A DNA stretch of 25,932 bases from Acidiferrobacter sp. (GTDB lineage: Bacteria; Pseudomonadota; Gammaproteobacteria; Arenicellales; UBA868). Position 1 is the first letter of the stretch. Every line of letters starts with the position of its first letter. The notes below the pieces were generated by a model, which was given only the letters and a program-made list of their open reading frames with translations, did not search any database and was not told the origin of the DNA. Location: NCBI GenBank assembly GCA_002694065.1, contig NZKZ01000165.1:1-25932 (forward strand), given 5' to 3'. Shown here in pieces: positions 6,172 to 13,928 of this stretch. Position numbers and translations under genes: made by a program.

Positions 6172-6536
6172 TCATGCTGAATATGACAGGAGCCTCAACA
6201 TCGCAGAGACGAAAAGCGTGGGGCGGAAGATGATAGGAAGTCCGGCGACTGGAAGCACACGGCCACGAAGGAAAGTGTCGGAGATGCTGAGTGGTTGGCT
6301 TAGGAGTCAGATTTATGGGCAGTCTCAGTCAATTTTTGATCTCGTGAGTCGGGTTCAAAAGGAAACTGATGAGATTAGTTTTCGGAGGCAAGTAATGATG
6401 GACAGGGTTAGACGATCACGACACCCAGTCGGGTTCTAACTTACTGTCTTCCGTGTTTAGTGAAGGGGAGTGTCATCTCGATTTCGAAGGTGCGGTCCCA
6501 TTTTTTGTTTCCATCAACCAAGGAGTAATAGGAAAA
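6172..6536 (+). other. Gap between fur and the iron-binding protein gene
   Basis: A 365-base stretch without a convincing gene. A 69-codon frame from ATG 6230 to 6439 exists, preceded by GGGCGGAAG, but it is full of AGG, CGA, CGG and AGA codons and shows no domain, so I do not call it. A short weak hairpin (GTCAT/ATGAC, near 6172-6188) follows fur. I see no clear Fur box or sigma-70 promoter in front of the binding-protein gene. The length leaves room for a small RNA or long leader. AAGGAG at 6520-6525 is the ribosome site for the next gene. Confidence 0.4.
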
Positions 6537-7565
6537 ATGAAGATGAAGAGTAAGTTCTCTGTTTTCGGGGCAGTGGTAGTTTCGGCCTTTATTGGTCTGA
6601 CACCGCTGCTTGCGAGTGCAGGAGAAGTCAATGTCTACAGTTATCGGAAACCCAAACTTATTGACCCGATGTTTGAGGTCTTTACCGAGCAGACTGGCAT
6701 AAAGGTTAATTCAGTTTTCGCCAAGAAAGGCATGCTGGAACGCCTTCAAAGTGAAGGGGCGAACAGTCCTGCAGACCTGGTCTTTACCGTGGATATTGGT
6801 AGGCTGTCCGACATTCAGAATGCCGGACTAACCCAGTCGGTGAATTCCGCGAGATTCGAGGAAAACATTCCTGAGAACTATCGCGAGCCAAAAGGCCACT
6901 GGTTTGGCCTGACAACTCGGACCCGAATCATTGTGACGTCGAAAGACCGCGTCAAACCCGGTGAAATCACCACCTACGAGCAACTAACTGATCCCAAATG
7001 GAAAGGTCGTATCTGCACCCGCTCTGGGAAGCATGTCTACATGGTTGCACTGACTGCGAGCATGATCGCACATCATGGAGAAGCAGAGGCCAAGAAATGG
7101 TTGGCCGGCCTCAAGAGTAACCTGGCGCGCAAGCCTCAGGGAAATGACCGCGCTCAGGTCAAAGCCATTAAGGAAGGTGTATGTGATATCGCGGTAATAA
7201 ACCACTACTACATGGTAAAGATGCTCAAGGATCCAGAGCAGGTGCCTTGGGCGAATTCCGTGAATATGGTTTTCCCAAATCAGGATGGCAGAGGTGCCCA
7301 CATGAATGTGAGTGGTATGGCCCTCACCAAACACGCACCAAACAAAGCGAATGCGATCAAACTGATGGAGTTCCTCGCAAGTGCTCAGGGACAAGAAATG
7401 TATGTGCAGAAAAACGGCGAATATCCGGTAAAGGCTGGGGTTCCTCTCAGTCCCCTGCAGAATTTCTGGGGCCCGTTTAAGGAAGATTCGCTGAGCCTCG
7501 CCGTGGTTGCGGACAACCGTGCCGCAGCAATTCGACTAGCTGATGAAGTTCGTTATAACGACTGA
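6537..7565 (+). CDS. Fe(3+) ABC transporter periplasmic binding protein (FbpA/FutA type)
   Basis: A 342-aa periplasmic ferric-iron-binding protein feeding the permease/ATPase encoded just downstream. A Sec signal peptide is clear: basic start MKMKSK, hydrophobic core about 8-25, and probable cleavage after ASA (residue 28). The mature protein opens with EVNVYSYRKP. It has the adjacent tyrosines YY (224-225) in INHYYMVKML, the hallmark iron ligands of the FbpA/FutA family, and further tyrosines Y34 and Y36. Two cysteines, C160 (GRIC) and C216 (GVC), may form a disulfide as in FutA-like proteins. The frame is open upstream to 6453, but the signal peptide and AAGGAG at 6520-6525 fix the start at 6537. 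A strong terminator follows. A carbonate co-ligand is typical of the family and not visible here. Confidence 0.93.
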   Translation: MKMKSKFSVFGAVVVSAFIGLTPLLASAGEVNVYSYRKPKLIDPMFEVFTEQTGIKVNSVFAKKGMLERLQSEGANSPADLVFTVDIGRLSDIQNAGLTQSVNSARFEENIPENYREPKGHWFGLTTRTRIIVTSKDRVKPGEITTYEQLTDPKWKGRICTRSGKHVYMVALTASMIAHHGEAEAKKWLAGLKSNLARKPQGNDRAQVKAIKEGVCDIAVINHYYMVKMLKDPEQVPWANSVNMVFPNQDGRGAHMNVSGMALTKHAPNKANAIKLMEFLASAQGQEMYVQKNGEYPVKAGVPLSPLQNFWGPFKEDSLSLAVVADNRAAAIRLADEVRYND

Positions 7566-7591
7566 TAAGGATATTTGATCTTCCTCATCTT

Positions 7592-7621
7592 AAATCCCGG
7601 GGTTCGCCCCGGGATTTTTTT
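7592..7621 (+). terminator. Rho-independent terminator after the iron-binding protein gene
   Basis: ATCCCGGGG and CCCCGGGAT form a GC-rich stem closed by a TTCG tetraloop (7603-7606), followed by seven T. It would limit readthrough into the permease, making the binding protein more abundant than the membrane parts, as is common for ABC importers. Confidence 0.93.
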
Positions 7622-7740
7622 GTCTGAAATAAATTCAGAGTCGTGGCTTGATTCGAAGTCCCCTCGTCAATCGGGTATGATGCTTTTTAAACTCAAATAA
7701 TCCCGATACCTAGTCACCACCTTCCGCTCCTTCCATCATT

Positions 7741-9453
7741 TTGGCTTCTGTAATCTCCAGCACACAGGGTTCAAACCCTCACGAGCTTCTCAGGCAGTCC
7801 CGTCGCACTCTCAACTGGTGGAGTGGTGGCGCGATAATTCTGGCGGCACTTGCCGTGATGCCTGTAGCTGCGGTTCTAATTTTTGCTTTCGGCGACAGCG
7901 GCGATATCTGGGCACATCTAGTTAAGACGTCGCTTTTCGGGTATGTCACGACGACGTTATGGTTAATGCTGGGGGTGGGTGTCAGCGTTTTCGTCACCGG
8001 TGTCTCGACCGCCTGGGTGGTGACGATGTGCCGCTTTCCAGGAAGAAAAGTCTTCGAGTGGCTGCTTTTGCTGCCGTTGGCAATGCCCGCGTATGTGATT
8101 GCCTATGCTTACACGGATTTTCTGGAATTCGCGGGACCCGTCCAGGGGTTGATGCGCACGATCTTTGGTTGGCAGACCGCAAGGGACTACTTCTTTCCAG
8201 AAATCCGTTCCTTGGGTGGCGCCATTATGATGATGGGGCTCGTTCTCTACCCGTATGTTTATCTCCTTGCCCGGTCTGCGTTCCTTGAGCAATCCGTGAA
8301 CGTTCTGGAGGCGAGCCGAACGCTCGGGAGAGGACCTTGGCGGACGTTCAGTTCTGTCTCCCTCCCGACGGCACGGCCGGCGATCGCTATCGGAGTGTCT
8401 CTCGCGCTGATGGAGACCCTGAACGACTACGGTACCGTGGATTTTTTTGCGGTCTATACGATGACAGCCGGTCTCGTTGATGTCTGGTTGGGCATGGGCA
8501 GTCTCGCCGGAGGTGCTCAGATCGCGACCACCATGTTGGTGTTTGTGGTATTGCTGATCATGCTGGAGAGGATGAGTCGTCGGCATCAAAAGCTGTATCA
8601 GCAGGCGAGTAGCCGCTATAAACCTTTGCCGGCGTACCGATTGCGCGGAGCAAAAGCAGCCGTCGCCTTTCTGGTGTGTGCTTTGCCTGTGTTGGCTGGA
8701 TTTCTTATTCCTGTAGCGGTATTGGGCCGTCTTACGCTGATCTATTTCGACCGTGCCTGGACTCCTGAGTTTCAAGTGTATGTGTTCAATAGCGTTACGC
8801 TTTCGGCTGCTGCCGCAGCCATCGCGCTCGCGATTGCGCTGTTTGTGGCGTATAGCCGTCGCTTACACGGCGGAAAACTTTTGGCGTTTGGCACGCGGGT
8901 TGCCACTTTAGGTTATGCAGTGCCGGGCGCTGTTTTAGCTGTGGGGATACTTGTCCCGTTTGCGGCGTTTGACAATGCCGTCGACGCGCTTTTGCGCCAA
9001 ACCCTGGGTATCTCGTCGGGACTGTTGCTAAGTGGTACGGTCGGCGCCGTTTTGTTCGCCTATGTCGTGAGATTTCTGGCAATTGCCATGGGGCAGGTCG
9101 AATCCAGTCTGGAGAAGGTCTCACCTTCTATGGATATGGCTGCGCGCACACTCGGTTACCGAGCGGGGCAGACGCTAGTGCGCTACCATCTACCTCTGAT
9201 CCGAGGCGGTATGCTGACGGCGGCGATGATTGTGTTCGTCGATTGCATGAAGGAACTCCCTGCTACCTTGCTTTTGCGCCCGTTTAATTTTGATACGTTG
9301 GCGACTCACGTTTATGAATTCGCCTCTGATGAAATGCTTGGAGAGGCATCCCTGGGGTCACTGACGATCGTCGGGGTGGGGTTGATTCCTGTCGTGTTGC
9401 TGAGCCGCATGATTTCAGGAACCCGCCAGACGCTGGGTGAGTCAGTCACCTAA
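7741..9453 (+). CDS. Fe(3+) ABC transporter permease, fused double domain (FbpB type)
   Basis: A 570-aa inner-membrane protein with two homologous permease halves, together about 12 membrane spans, so one polypeptide forms the whole channel. Each half has an EAA-type coupling loop: EASRTLGRGPWRTF (about 190-205) and MAARTLGYRAGQTL (about 460-475), each followed by LP and an Arg/Ala stretch. The two domains are separated by a basic loop (SRRHQKLYQQASSRYKP). The start is odd. An in-frame stop at 7711 leaves only a TTG at 7741 (or non-standard ATT codons) before the first span; the next Met would cut that span, and no purine-rich ribosome site precedes the TTG. The gene lies 175 bases beyond the binding-protein gene, past a terminator, so it probably has its own weak promoter (a possible -10 TATGAT is at 7676). 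The ATPase gene follows by 5 bases. Confidence 0.9.
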   Translation: MASVISSTQGSNPHELLRQSRRTLNWWSGGAIILAALAVMPVAAVLIFAFGDSGDIWAHLVKTSLFGYVTTTLWLMLGVGVSVFVTGVSTAWVVTMCRFPGRKVFEWLLLLPLAMPAYVIAYAYTDFLEFAGPVQGLMRTIFGWQTARDYFFPEIRSLGGAIMMMGLVLYPYVYLLARSAFLEQSVNVLEASRTLGRGPWRTFSSVSLPTARPAIAIGVSLALMETLNDYGTVDFFAVYTMTAGLVDVWLGMGSLAGGAQIATTMLVFVVLLIMLERMSRRHQKLYQQASSRYKPLPAYRLRGAKAAVAFLVCALPVLAGFLIPVAVLGRLTLIYFDRAWTPEFQVYVFNSVTLSAAAAAIALAIALFVAYSRRLHGGKLLAFGTRVATLGYAVPGAVLAVGILVPFAAFDNAVDALLRQTLGISSGLLLSGTVGAVLFAYVVRFLAIAMGQVESSLEKVSPSMDMAARTLGYRAGQTLVRYHLPLIRGGMLTAAMIVFVDCMKELPATLLLRPFNFDTLATHVYEFASDEMLGEASLGSLTIVGVGLIPVVLLSRMISGTRQTLGESVT

Positions 9454-9458
9454 AACTA

Positions 9459-10559
9459 ATGAATTCAATTTCTGCTGTGAGTACCGACGATGCCTTGACG
9501 ACGCCGCGACCGCTGCTTGAGGTACGCGGTATCTCGTGCAACTATGATCTTGAGCGTGCCGTTTTTGATCTGAGTCTTACCGTGCATCGCGGGGAGCAGG
9601 TTTGTCTGCTTGGGCCGAGCGGCTGTGGCAAAACGACTGTCCTGCGTGCGATTGCAGGATTCCACTCGGTGCTCACCGGCGGGATCTTTATCAATAATCG
9701 GCAGGTGTCCGCCCCGGGAGCCATGGTGCCGCCCGAGGCGCGCCGGGTGGGTATGGTGTTTCAGGATCATGCTTTGTTTCCTCATATGTCGGTTCGCCAG
9801 AATGTCGCATCGGGGTTACGTTCGCTCTCTGCGGGAGAGCAGAAGACTGCTGTGGATGACATGCTTGACCGGATGGATATATCACGCCACGCAGAAAAGT
9901 ATCCGCACGAGCTGTCGGGCGGTCAGCAGCAGCGGGTGGCGCTGGCCCGGGCGCTCGCTCCGAAGCCGCTGCTGTTGCTGATGGATGAACCGTTTTCTAA
10001 TCTGGACCAGGAACTAAGAGAGCACATGGGTCAGGAAGTGTCCGACATGCTGAAAGAAAACGACATCACCTGTGTGATGGTGACGCATGATCAGAACGAT
10101 GCTTTTGCCTTGGGAGATCATGTGGGTGTGATGGCTGATGGGGCGATCGTTCAATGGGATACACCCTATAACCTCTATCATCAGCCGCGCACGCACTTTG
10201 TGGCGGATTTCATTGGCAACGGTATCTTCCTGCCGGGCACTGTCTCGGGATCCGCCCGTGTAGCCACCGCATTAGGTGAACTTGAGAGTGATGAAACACT
10301 CGATAGGCCAGTGGAGTCACCGATTGAAGTCCTGCTGCGGCCCGATGACGTGGTTCATGATCCAGAGGGTCCGATTCGTGCGACGGTGCGTCGGCGGGCC
10401 TTCAAGGGCGCTGAGATCATGTATACGCTGCGTACGACTCAAGGGATCACCCTGTTGGCACTCTTTCCGAGCCATGCCAATTATGAGATTGGGGATGAGG
10501 TGTCAGTGCGCCTCGCGGTGGATCATTTGGTGGTTTTTGACCGAGATCCCGAAGACTAA
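9459..10559 (+). CDS. Fe(3+) ABC transporter ATP-binding protein (FbpC type)
   Basis: A 366-aa cytoplasmic ATPase that drives the double permease. Walker A is GPSGCGKTT (52-60), the Q-loop is FQDHALFPH (101-109), the signature LSGGQQQR (152-159), Walker B LLLLMDEP (171-178), and the H-loop MVTHDQ. Residues about 240-366 form a C-terminal TOBE/OB-type regulatory domain, as in FbpC and other CUT1/ferric ATPases. The ATG lies 5 bases after the permease stop. There is no good ribosome site, so coupling to the permease is likely. The gene ends 9 bases from the convergent acyl-CoA dehydrogenase gene with no visible terminator. The pairing with an FbpA-type protein makes ferric iron the probable substrate; the ATPase alone could not tell this from spermidine/putrescine or thiamine systems. 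Confidence 0.92.
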   Translation: MNSISAVSTDDALTTPRPLLEVRGISCNYDLERAVFDLSLTVHRGEQVCLLGPSGCGKTTVLRAIAGFHSVLTGGIFINNRQVSAPGAMVPPEARRVGMVFQDHALFPHMSVRQNVASGLRSLSAGEQKTAVDDMLDRMDISRHAEKYPHELSGGQQQRVALARALAPKPLLLLMDEPFSNLDQELREHMGQEVSDMLKENDITCVMVTHDQNDAFALGDHVGVMADGAIVQWDTPYNLYHQPRTHFVADFIGNGIFLPGTVSGSARVATALGELESDETLDRPVESPIEVLLRPDDVVHDPEGPIRATVRRRAFKGAEIMYTLRTTQGITLLALFPSHANYEIGDEVSVRLAVDHLVVFDRDPED

Positions 10560-10568
10560 ACCAGCCGC

Positions 10569-11819
10569 TCAGTTAGGCTCGTGCGGTGTGAGATAGTCAT
10601 CCAGCAGAGAAGGAGCGTCACCGCTTTCCTTGACCTCCATCCGCGCAACGGCACGATGGTGGACTTCATCGGGGCCATCTGCGTAGCGCAGTGCACGGCC
10701 CCAGGTCCAGTGATCTGCGAGCGGCGTATCCGGGCTCACACCCATTGCCCCGAAAGTCTGCATGGCCCGGTCAAGTACCGTAGTGTGCAGCAGGGGTACC
10801 AGTGCCTTGATCATGGAGATTTCCTTGCGCGCGGCCTTGGCACCTTTTTCATCAATCAGCCAGGCCGTTTTCAGGACGAGTAAGCGAGCCTGCTCGATTT
10901 CGATGCGGGAGCGGGAGATCCACTCCGCAACGCTGCCGTGTTCATGCAGATAGCGGCCGAAAGTTTTTCGCTCCTGCGCCCTTGCGGTCATCAGTTGAAG
11001 TGCAAGTTCGGCCGCTCCGATGGATCGCATGCAGTGATGGATCCGGCCAGGACCCAGCCGCGCCTGGGCTAAGTCGAAACCGGAACCTTCTTCACCGAGC
11101 AGGGAACTTGCAGGCACCCGCACGTTGTCGAAGGTAATCTCGCAGTGCCCTTCAGGATGGTGGTGATTGACGACAGTCAGGTTTCTGACCACGGTGACCC
11201 CCGGCGCATTCATCGGCACCAGTACCATGCTTTGCTGATGATAGGTGTCGGCATTGGGGTCGGTCTTTCCCATCACGATCAGCAGTTGGCAGTTCGGGTG
11301 TGCGGCATTGGTGATCCACCACTTTCGGCCGTTGATTACATAGTGGTCGCCATCACGCTCGATCCGGGTCTGGATGTTGGATGCGTCAGACGAGGCCGTA
11401 TCGGGTTCGGTCATCGCAAATGCAGATCGAATCTCGCCGTTCAAAAGCGGTGCCAGCCATTGCTCGTACTGTTCCGGGGTGGCAAACATGTGCAAAAGTT
11501 CCATGTTGCCGGTATCCGGAGCACTACAGTTGAAAGCCTCTGAAGCCCAACTGATCCGTCCCATGATTTCTGCGAGCGGCGCATATTCCAGATTGGTCAG
11601 CGGTGTCCCTGGTTCCTCAGGCTTCAGGCCCGGCAGGAAGAGATTCCACAACCCTTGCTGGCGGGCTGTGGTTTTGAGCCCTTCCATAAAGGAGACGGGA
11701 TACATGCCGGCGTGAACTTCCCTGCGCCAGTCCTGGATTCTGGGGACGATATGCGTATCCATAAAGTCCTGAATCTGACCACGTAACCCCTCGACCTTGT
11801 CGGTGTAGGCAAACTCCAT
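10569..11819 (-). CDS. Acyl-CoA dehydrogenase, ACAD10/11- and LvaC-like
   Basis: A 416-aa FAD flavoenzyme, cytoplasmic. Blocks typical of acyl-CoA dehydrogenases appear in order: N-terminal helical domain (1-130), FAMTEPDTASSDASN, ITNAAHPN, the beta domain with FDNVRVP, and the C-terminal FAD domain with QERKTFG and QTFGAMGVS. Where medium-chain enzymes have the catalytic Glu in YEG, this protein has ADGPDEVH with Asp at about 381. That motif marks the ACAD10/ACAD11 branch. In that branch and in Pseudomonas LvaC, the enzyme works on a phosphorylated 4-hydroxyacyl-CoA supplied by an APH-type kinase. Such a kinase is encoded two genes upstream in the same operon. An AGGAG lies 9 bases before the ATG. 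The exact substrate is inferred; simple beta-oxidation of unusual chains remains possible. Confidence 0.88.
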   Translation of the reverse strand: MEFAYTDKVEGLRGQIQDFMDTHIVPRIQDWRREVHAGMYPVSFMEGLKTTARQQGLWNLFLPGLKPEEPGTPLTNLEYAPLAEIMGRISWASEAFNCSAPDTGNMELLHMFATPEQYEQWLAPLLNGEIRSAFAMTEPDTASSDASNIQTRIERDGDHYVINGRKWWITNAAHPNCQLLIVMGKTDPNADTYHQQSMVLVPMNAPGVTVVRNLTVVNHHHPEGHCEITFDNVRVPASSLLGEEGSGFDLAQARLGPGRIHHCMRSIGAAELALQLMTARAQERKTFGRYLHEHGSVAEWISRSRIEIEQARLLVLKTAWLIDEKGAKAARKEISMIKALVPLLHTTVLDRAMQTFGAMGVSPDTPLADHWTWGRALRYADGPDEVHHRAVARMEVKESGDAPSLLDDYLTPHEPN

Positions 11820-11915
11820 AGTATTAGCTCCTGAGGATCAGCAATGATGCTATCAGGGATAGGCCGGAACTTTCAAAAAGTTGGGTCCTAGAGGTGGATT
11901 TCTGGCGCCAGGTCT

Positions 11916-12893
11916 TCACGGTTTCAGCACGATCTTCCCTCGGACCTCGCGCCGTTCGATCTGCGACAGCGCATCGGATGCCTCTTTCAGCGGCATCACT
12001 GCGTGCAGGTGGGGTTTGACGCTGCCGCCTGCCGCCATGTCAAAAAGTGCCCGATGATTTGCCTGGGCCTGTGCGGGGTCGTGGTGACAGAAACTGCCCC
12101 AGAAGACACCGACGATGCTGTAACCCTTGACGAGCGGGAGATTGAGAGGAATCTTGGGGATTGCCCCTTCGGCAAATCCGATCACCAGCCAACGACCATT
12201 CCACGCTGTTGAGCGGGCAAGGGACTGTGCGAGATCACCGCCCACTGGATCAAAGATAACGTCCGCGCCTGCACCGCCGGTCAGGGATTTAACTGCTTCG
12301 CGAACATCATTTTCGCCGGTATGGATGGCGATGTCGGCACCGTGCTGCTTCGCGATACGCATCTTGTCCTCGCTGGAACAGGCCGCAATGACATGTGCGC
12401 CAAGGGCGTGGCCGATCTGAACCGCAGCAAGACCGGTACCGCCTGCCGCACCGGTCACCAGCAGCGTTTCCCCGGGACGAAGGGCTGCACGTTGGACGAG
12501 GGCATGATAGGCCGTGCCATGGGCGCAAAGCATCGCCCCCGCGTGATCAAAATCCAGTCCGTCAGGTATCGCATAGGCATGACTCGCTGGCACCGTGACA
12601 GCCCCTGAGTAGGTGCCAAACCGCGGACTCATGGCGGCAACGCGGTCGCCCACCGAAAATCCTTCAACGCCTTCTCCCAGGGCGGCAACCGTGCCAGCAC
12701 ATTCGATCCCGGGCGTAAAGGGAAGCGCGGGCTTGACCTGGTACAAGCCGCGAACCAACAGGGCATCGGGAAAGTTTACCCCGACGGCATTAACGTGAAT
12801 CAGAACCTCCCCGGCACTGGGCGCAGGGTCAGGCAGTTCCTGTATCGAAAGATTTTCCACCGGTCCAAATTCGCTACAGACAATCGCTTCCAC
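11916..12893 (-). CDS. NADPH:quinone oxidoreductase-like MDR protein
   Basis: A 325-aa medium-chain dehydrogenase/reductase of the zinc-free quinone-oxidoreductase group, cytoplasmic. The N-terminal GroES-like domain includes NAVGVNFPDALLVRG and PFTPGIECAG. The Rossmann domain has the nucleotide loop VTGAAGGTGLAAVQ (about 145-158). The catalytic-zinc cysteines and histidines of alcohol dehydrogenases are missing. It begins with GTG, 3 bases after the kinase stop, and a strong GGAGGAG site spans that stop. It ends 96 bases before the acyl-CoA dehydrogenase. In this setting it may reduce an enoyl- or carbonyl-bearing intermediate of the hydroxyacyl pathway, but members of this family act on many quinones and enones, so the substrate is unknown. 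Confidence 0.88.
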   Translation of the reverse strand: MEAIVCSEFGPVENLSIQELPDPAPSAGEVLIHVNAVGVNFPDALLVRGLYQVKPALPFTPGIECAGTVAALGEGVEGFSVGDRVAAMSPRFGTYSGAVTVPASHAYAIPDGLDFDHAGAMLCAHGTAYHALVQRAALRPGETLLVTGAAGGTGLAAVQIGHALGAHVIAACSSEDKMRIAKQHGADIAIHTGENDVREAVKSLTGGAGADVIFDPVGGDLAQSLARSTAWNGRWLVIGFAEGAIPKIPLNLPLVKGYSIVGVFWGSFCHHDPAQAQANHRALFDMAAGGSVKPHLHAVMPLKEASDALSQIERREVRGKIVLKP

Positions 12894-12896
12894 AGA

Positions 12897-13928
12897 TTAC
12901 TCCTCCCCGTTCATTGCAATATCCAATCCGAGTTCGGCCAGCAACGGCGTCAACGCGCCGACCTGATGTGCCTGTTCGCTGGAAGCATTCCCCTCCAGCG
13001 CCCGCTTGAGCACACCCTGGCAGATCGCTGCCAGCCTGAAAAAACTAAAGGCAAGATAAAAGGGCCAGTGACTGATCGGCGGGATGCCCCGAAGCGCACA
13101 GTACTGACGGATCATATCGGCCTCCGGAGGGATGCCCAGCGTTGACCGGTCGACTCCAGCGAGTCCCCGGATCTGCTCATGGTGAGGCATACGAAGACAC
13201 ATGCAGAAGTAGGCCAGATCCGCGAGTGGGTGACCGAGCGTCGAGAGCTCCCAATCAATCACGGCCTGGATCCGGGTGTTGTCAGGCGTCATGATGAGGT
13301 TGTCCAGCCGGTAGTCGCCGTGAATCAGCGCGCTTTGCCCGTCATCTTCCGGCATTTCCTGACTGAGCCATTGCATCAATGACTCCATCGCGTCGATAGA
13401 TCGGGTTTCGCTGGCACGATACTGATCTGTCCAGCGCTTGATCTGGCGTTCAAAGTAGTTGCCCGGCCGCCCGAAGTCTGAAAGCCCGATATGGCTGGGA
13501 TCGATTGCGTGCAGCGCGGCCAACACACGAATTTCATCTTCATATATCGAGACCCGCTCAGAGGTGTTCAACTCGGGCAGGGCGGGATCCCAGAAGATGG
13601 AACCATTCTCATAGCCCATTATGAAGAAAACCGACCCGATCACGTTGACGTCTTCGCATAGATGGTACATGGCAGGCACGGGGACTTGTGAACCCGCAAG
13701 TGCATCCATGACCCTAAATTCCCGCTCCACCGCATGCGCGGACTTAAGCAGCTTGCCCGGCGGCTTGCTGCGCAGCACATAGTCCTGATCTTCGCAATAC
13801 AGCCGGTAGGTGGGATTGGACTGGCCGCCGGAGAACTTTTCTGCCGACTGGACAGTCCCAAGCTCCGGAACGGTCTGCGACAGATAGCGCTGCAGACAAC
13901 CGATATCAAGACCAGAGTCGCGACTCAT
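12897..13928 (-). CDS. APH-fold kinase, ACAD10/11 kinase- and LvaA-like
   Basis: A 343-aa soluble kinase of the aminoglycoside-phosphotransferase fold. It has the nucleotide-loop region FSGGQSNPTY (32-41), the catalytic loop HGDYRLDN (203-210; Asp205 catalytic, Asn210 metal ligand), and the metal-binding IDWELSTLGHPLADLAY (224-240). The FSGGQSNPTY and DWELSTLGHP motifs are those of the kinase half of ACAD10/ACAD11 and of LvaA, which phosphorylate the hydroxyl of 4-hydroxyacyl-CoA. They are not those of antibiotic-modifying enzymes. The ATG overlaps the TGA of the ABC exporter gene (ATGA), and a quinone-oxidoreductase gene follows by 3 bases. LvaB, the small partner of LvaA in Pseudomonas, is not encoded nearby. 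An antibiotic-resistance role is unlikely. Confidence 0.87.
   Translation of the reverse strand: MSRDSGLDIGCLQRYLSQTVPELGTVQSAEKFSGGQSNPTYRLYCEDQDYVLRSKPPGKLLKSAHAVEREFRVMDALAGSQVPVPAMYHLCEDVNVIGSVFFIMGYENGSIFWDPALPELNTSERVSIYEDEIRVLAALHAIDPSHIGLSDFGRPGNYFERQIKRWTDQYRASETRSIDAMESLMQWLSQEMPEDDGQSALIHGDYRLDNLIMTPDNTRIQAVIDWELSTLGHPLADLAYFCMCLRMPHHEQIRGLAGVDRSTLGIPPEADMIRQYCALRGIPPISHWPFYLAFSFFRLAAICQGVLKRALEGNASSEQAHQVGALTPLLAELGLDIAMNGEE

Noticed and set aside
6230..6439. 69-codon frame between fur and the iron-binding protein gene
   Set aside because: Codon use is poor (many AGG, CGA, CGG and AGA) and no domain is visible. Kept only as a note under the gap.
6453..6536. 28-residue N-terminal extension of the ferric-binding protein
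   Set aside because: It would bury the signal peptide, and the good ribosome site (AAGGAG) belongs to the ATG at 6537.
7561..7580. Possible Fur box (TGATAAGGATATTTGATC) just after the binding-protein stop
   Set aside because: Only partial hexamer matches, no dyad, and no promoter elements around it; it also precedes a terminator.
7963..8775. Leftward frame of 270 codons opposite the permease
   Set aside because: It is antisense to the double permease and has a low-complexity His/Gln/Arg product.
12897..13928. Aminoglycoside resistance gene
   Set aside because: The fold is shared, but the motifs and operon partners are those of ACAD10/11- and LvaA-type acyl-CoA kinases.
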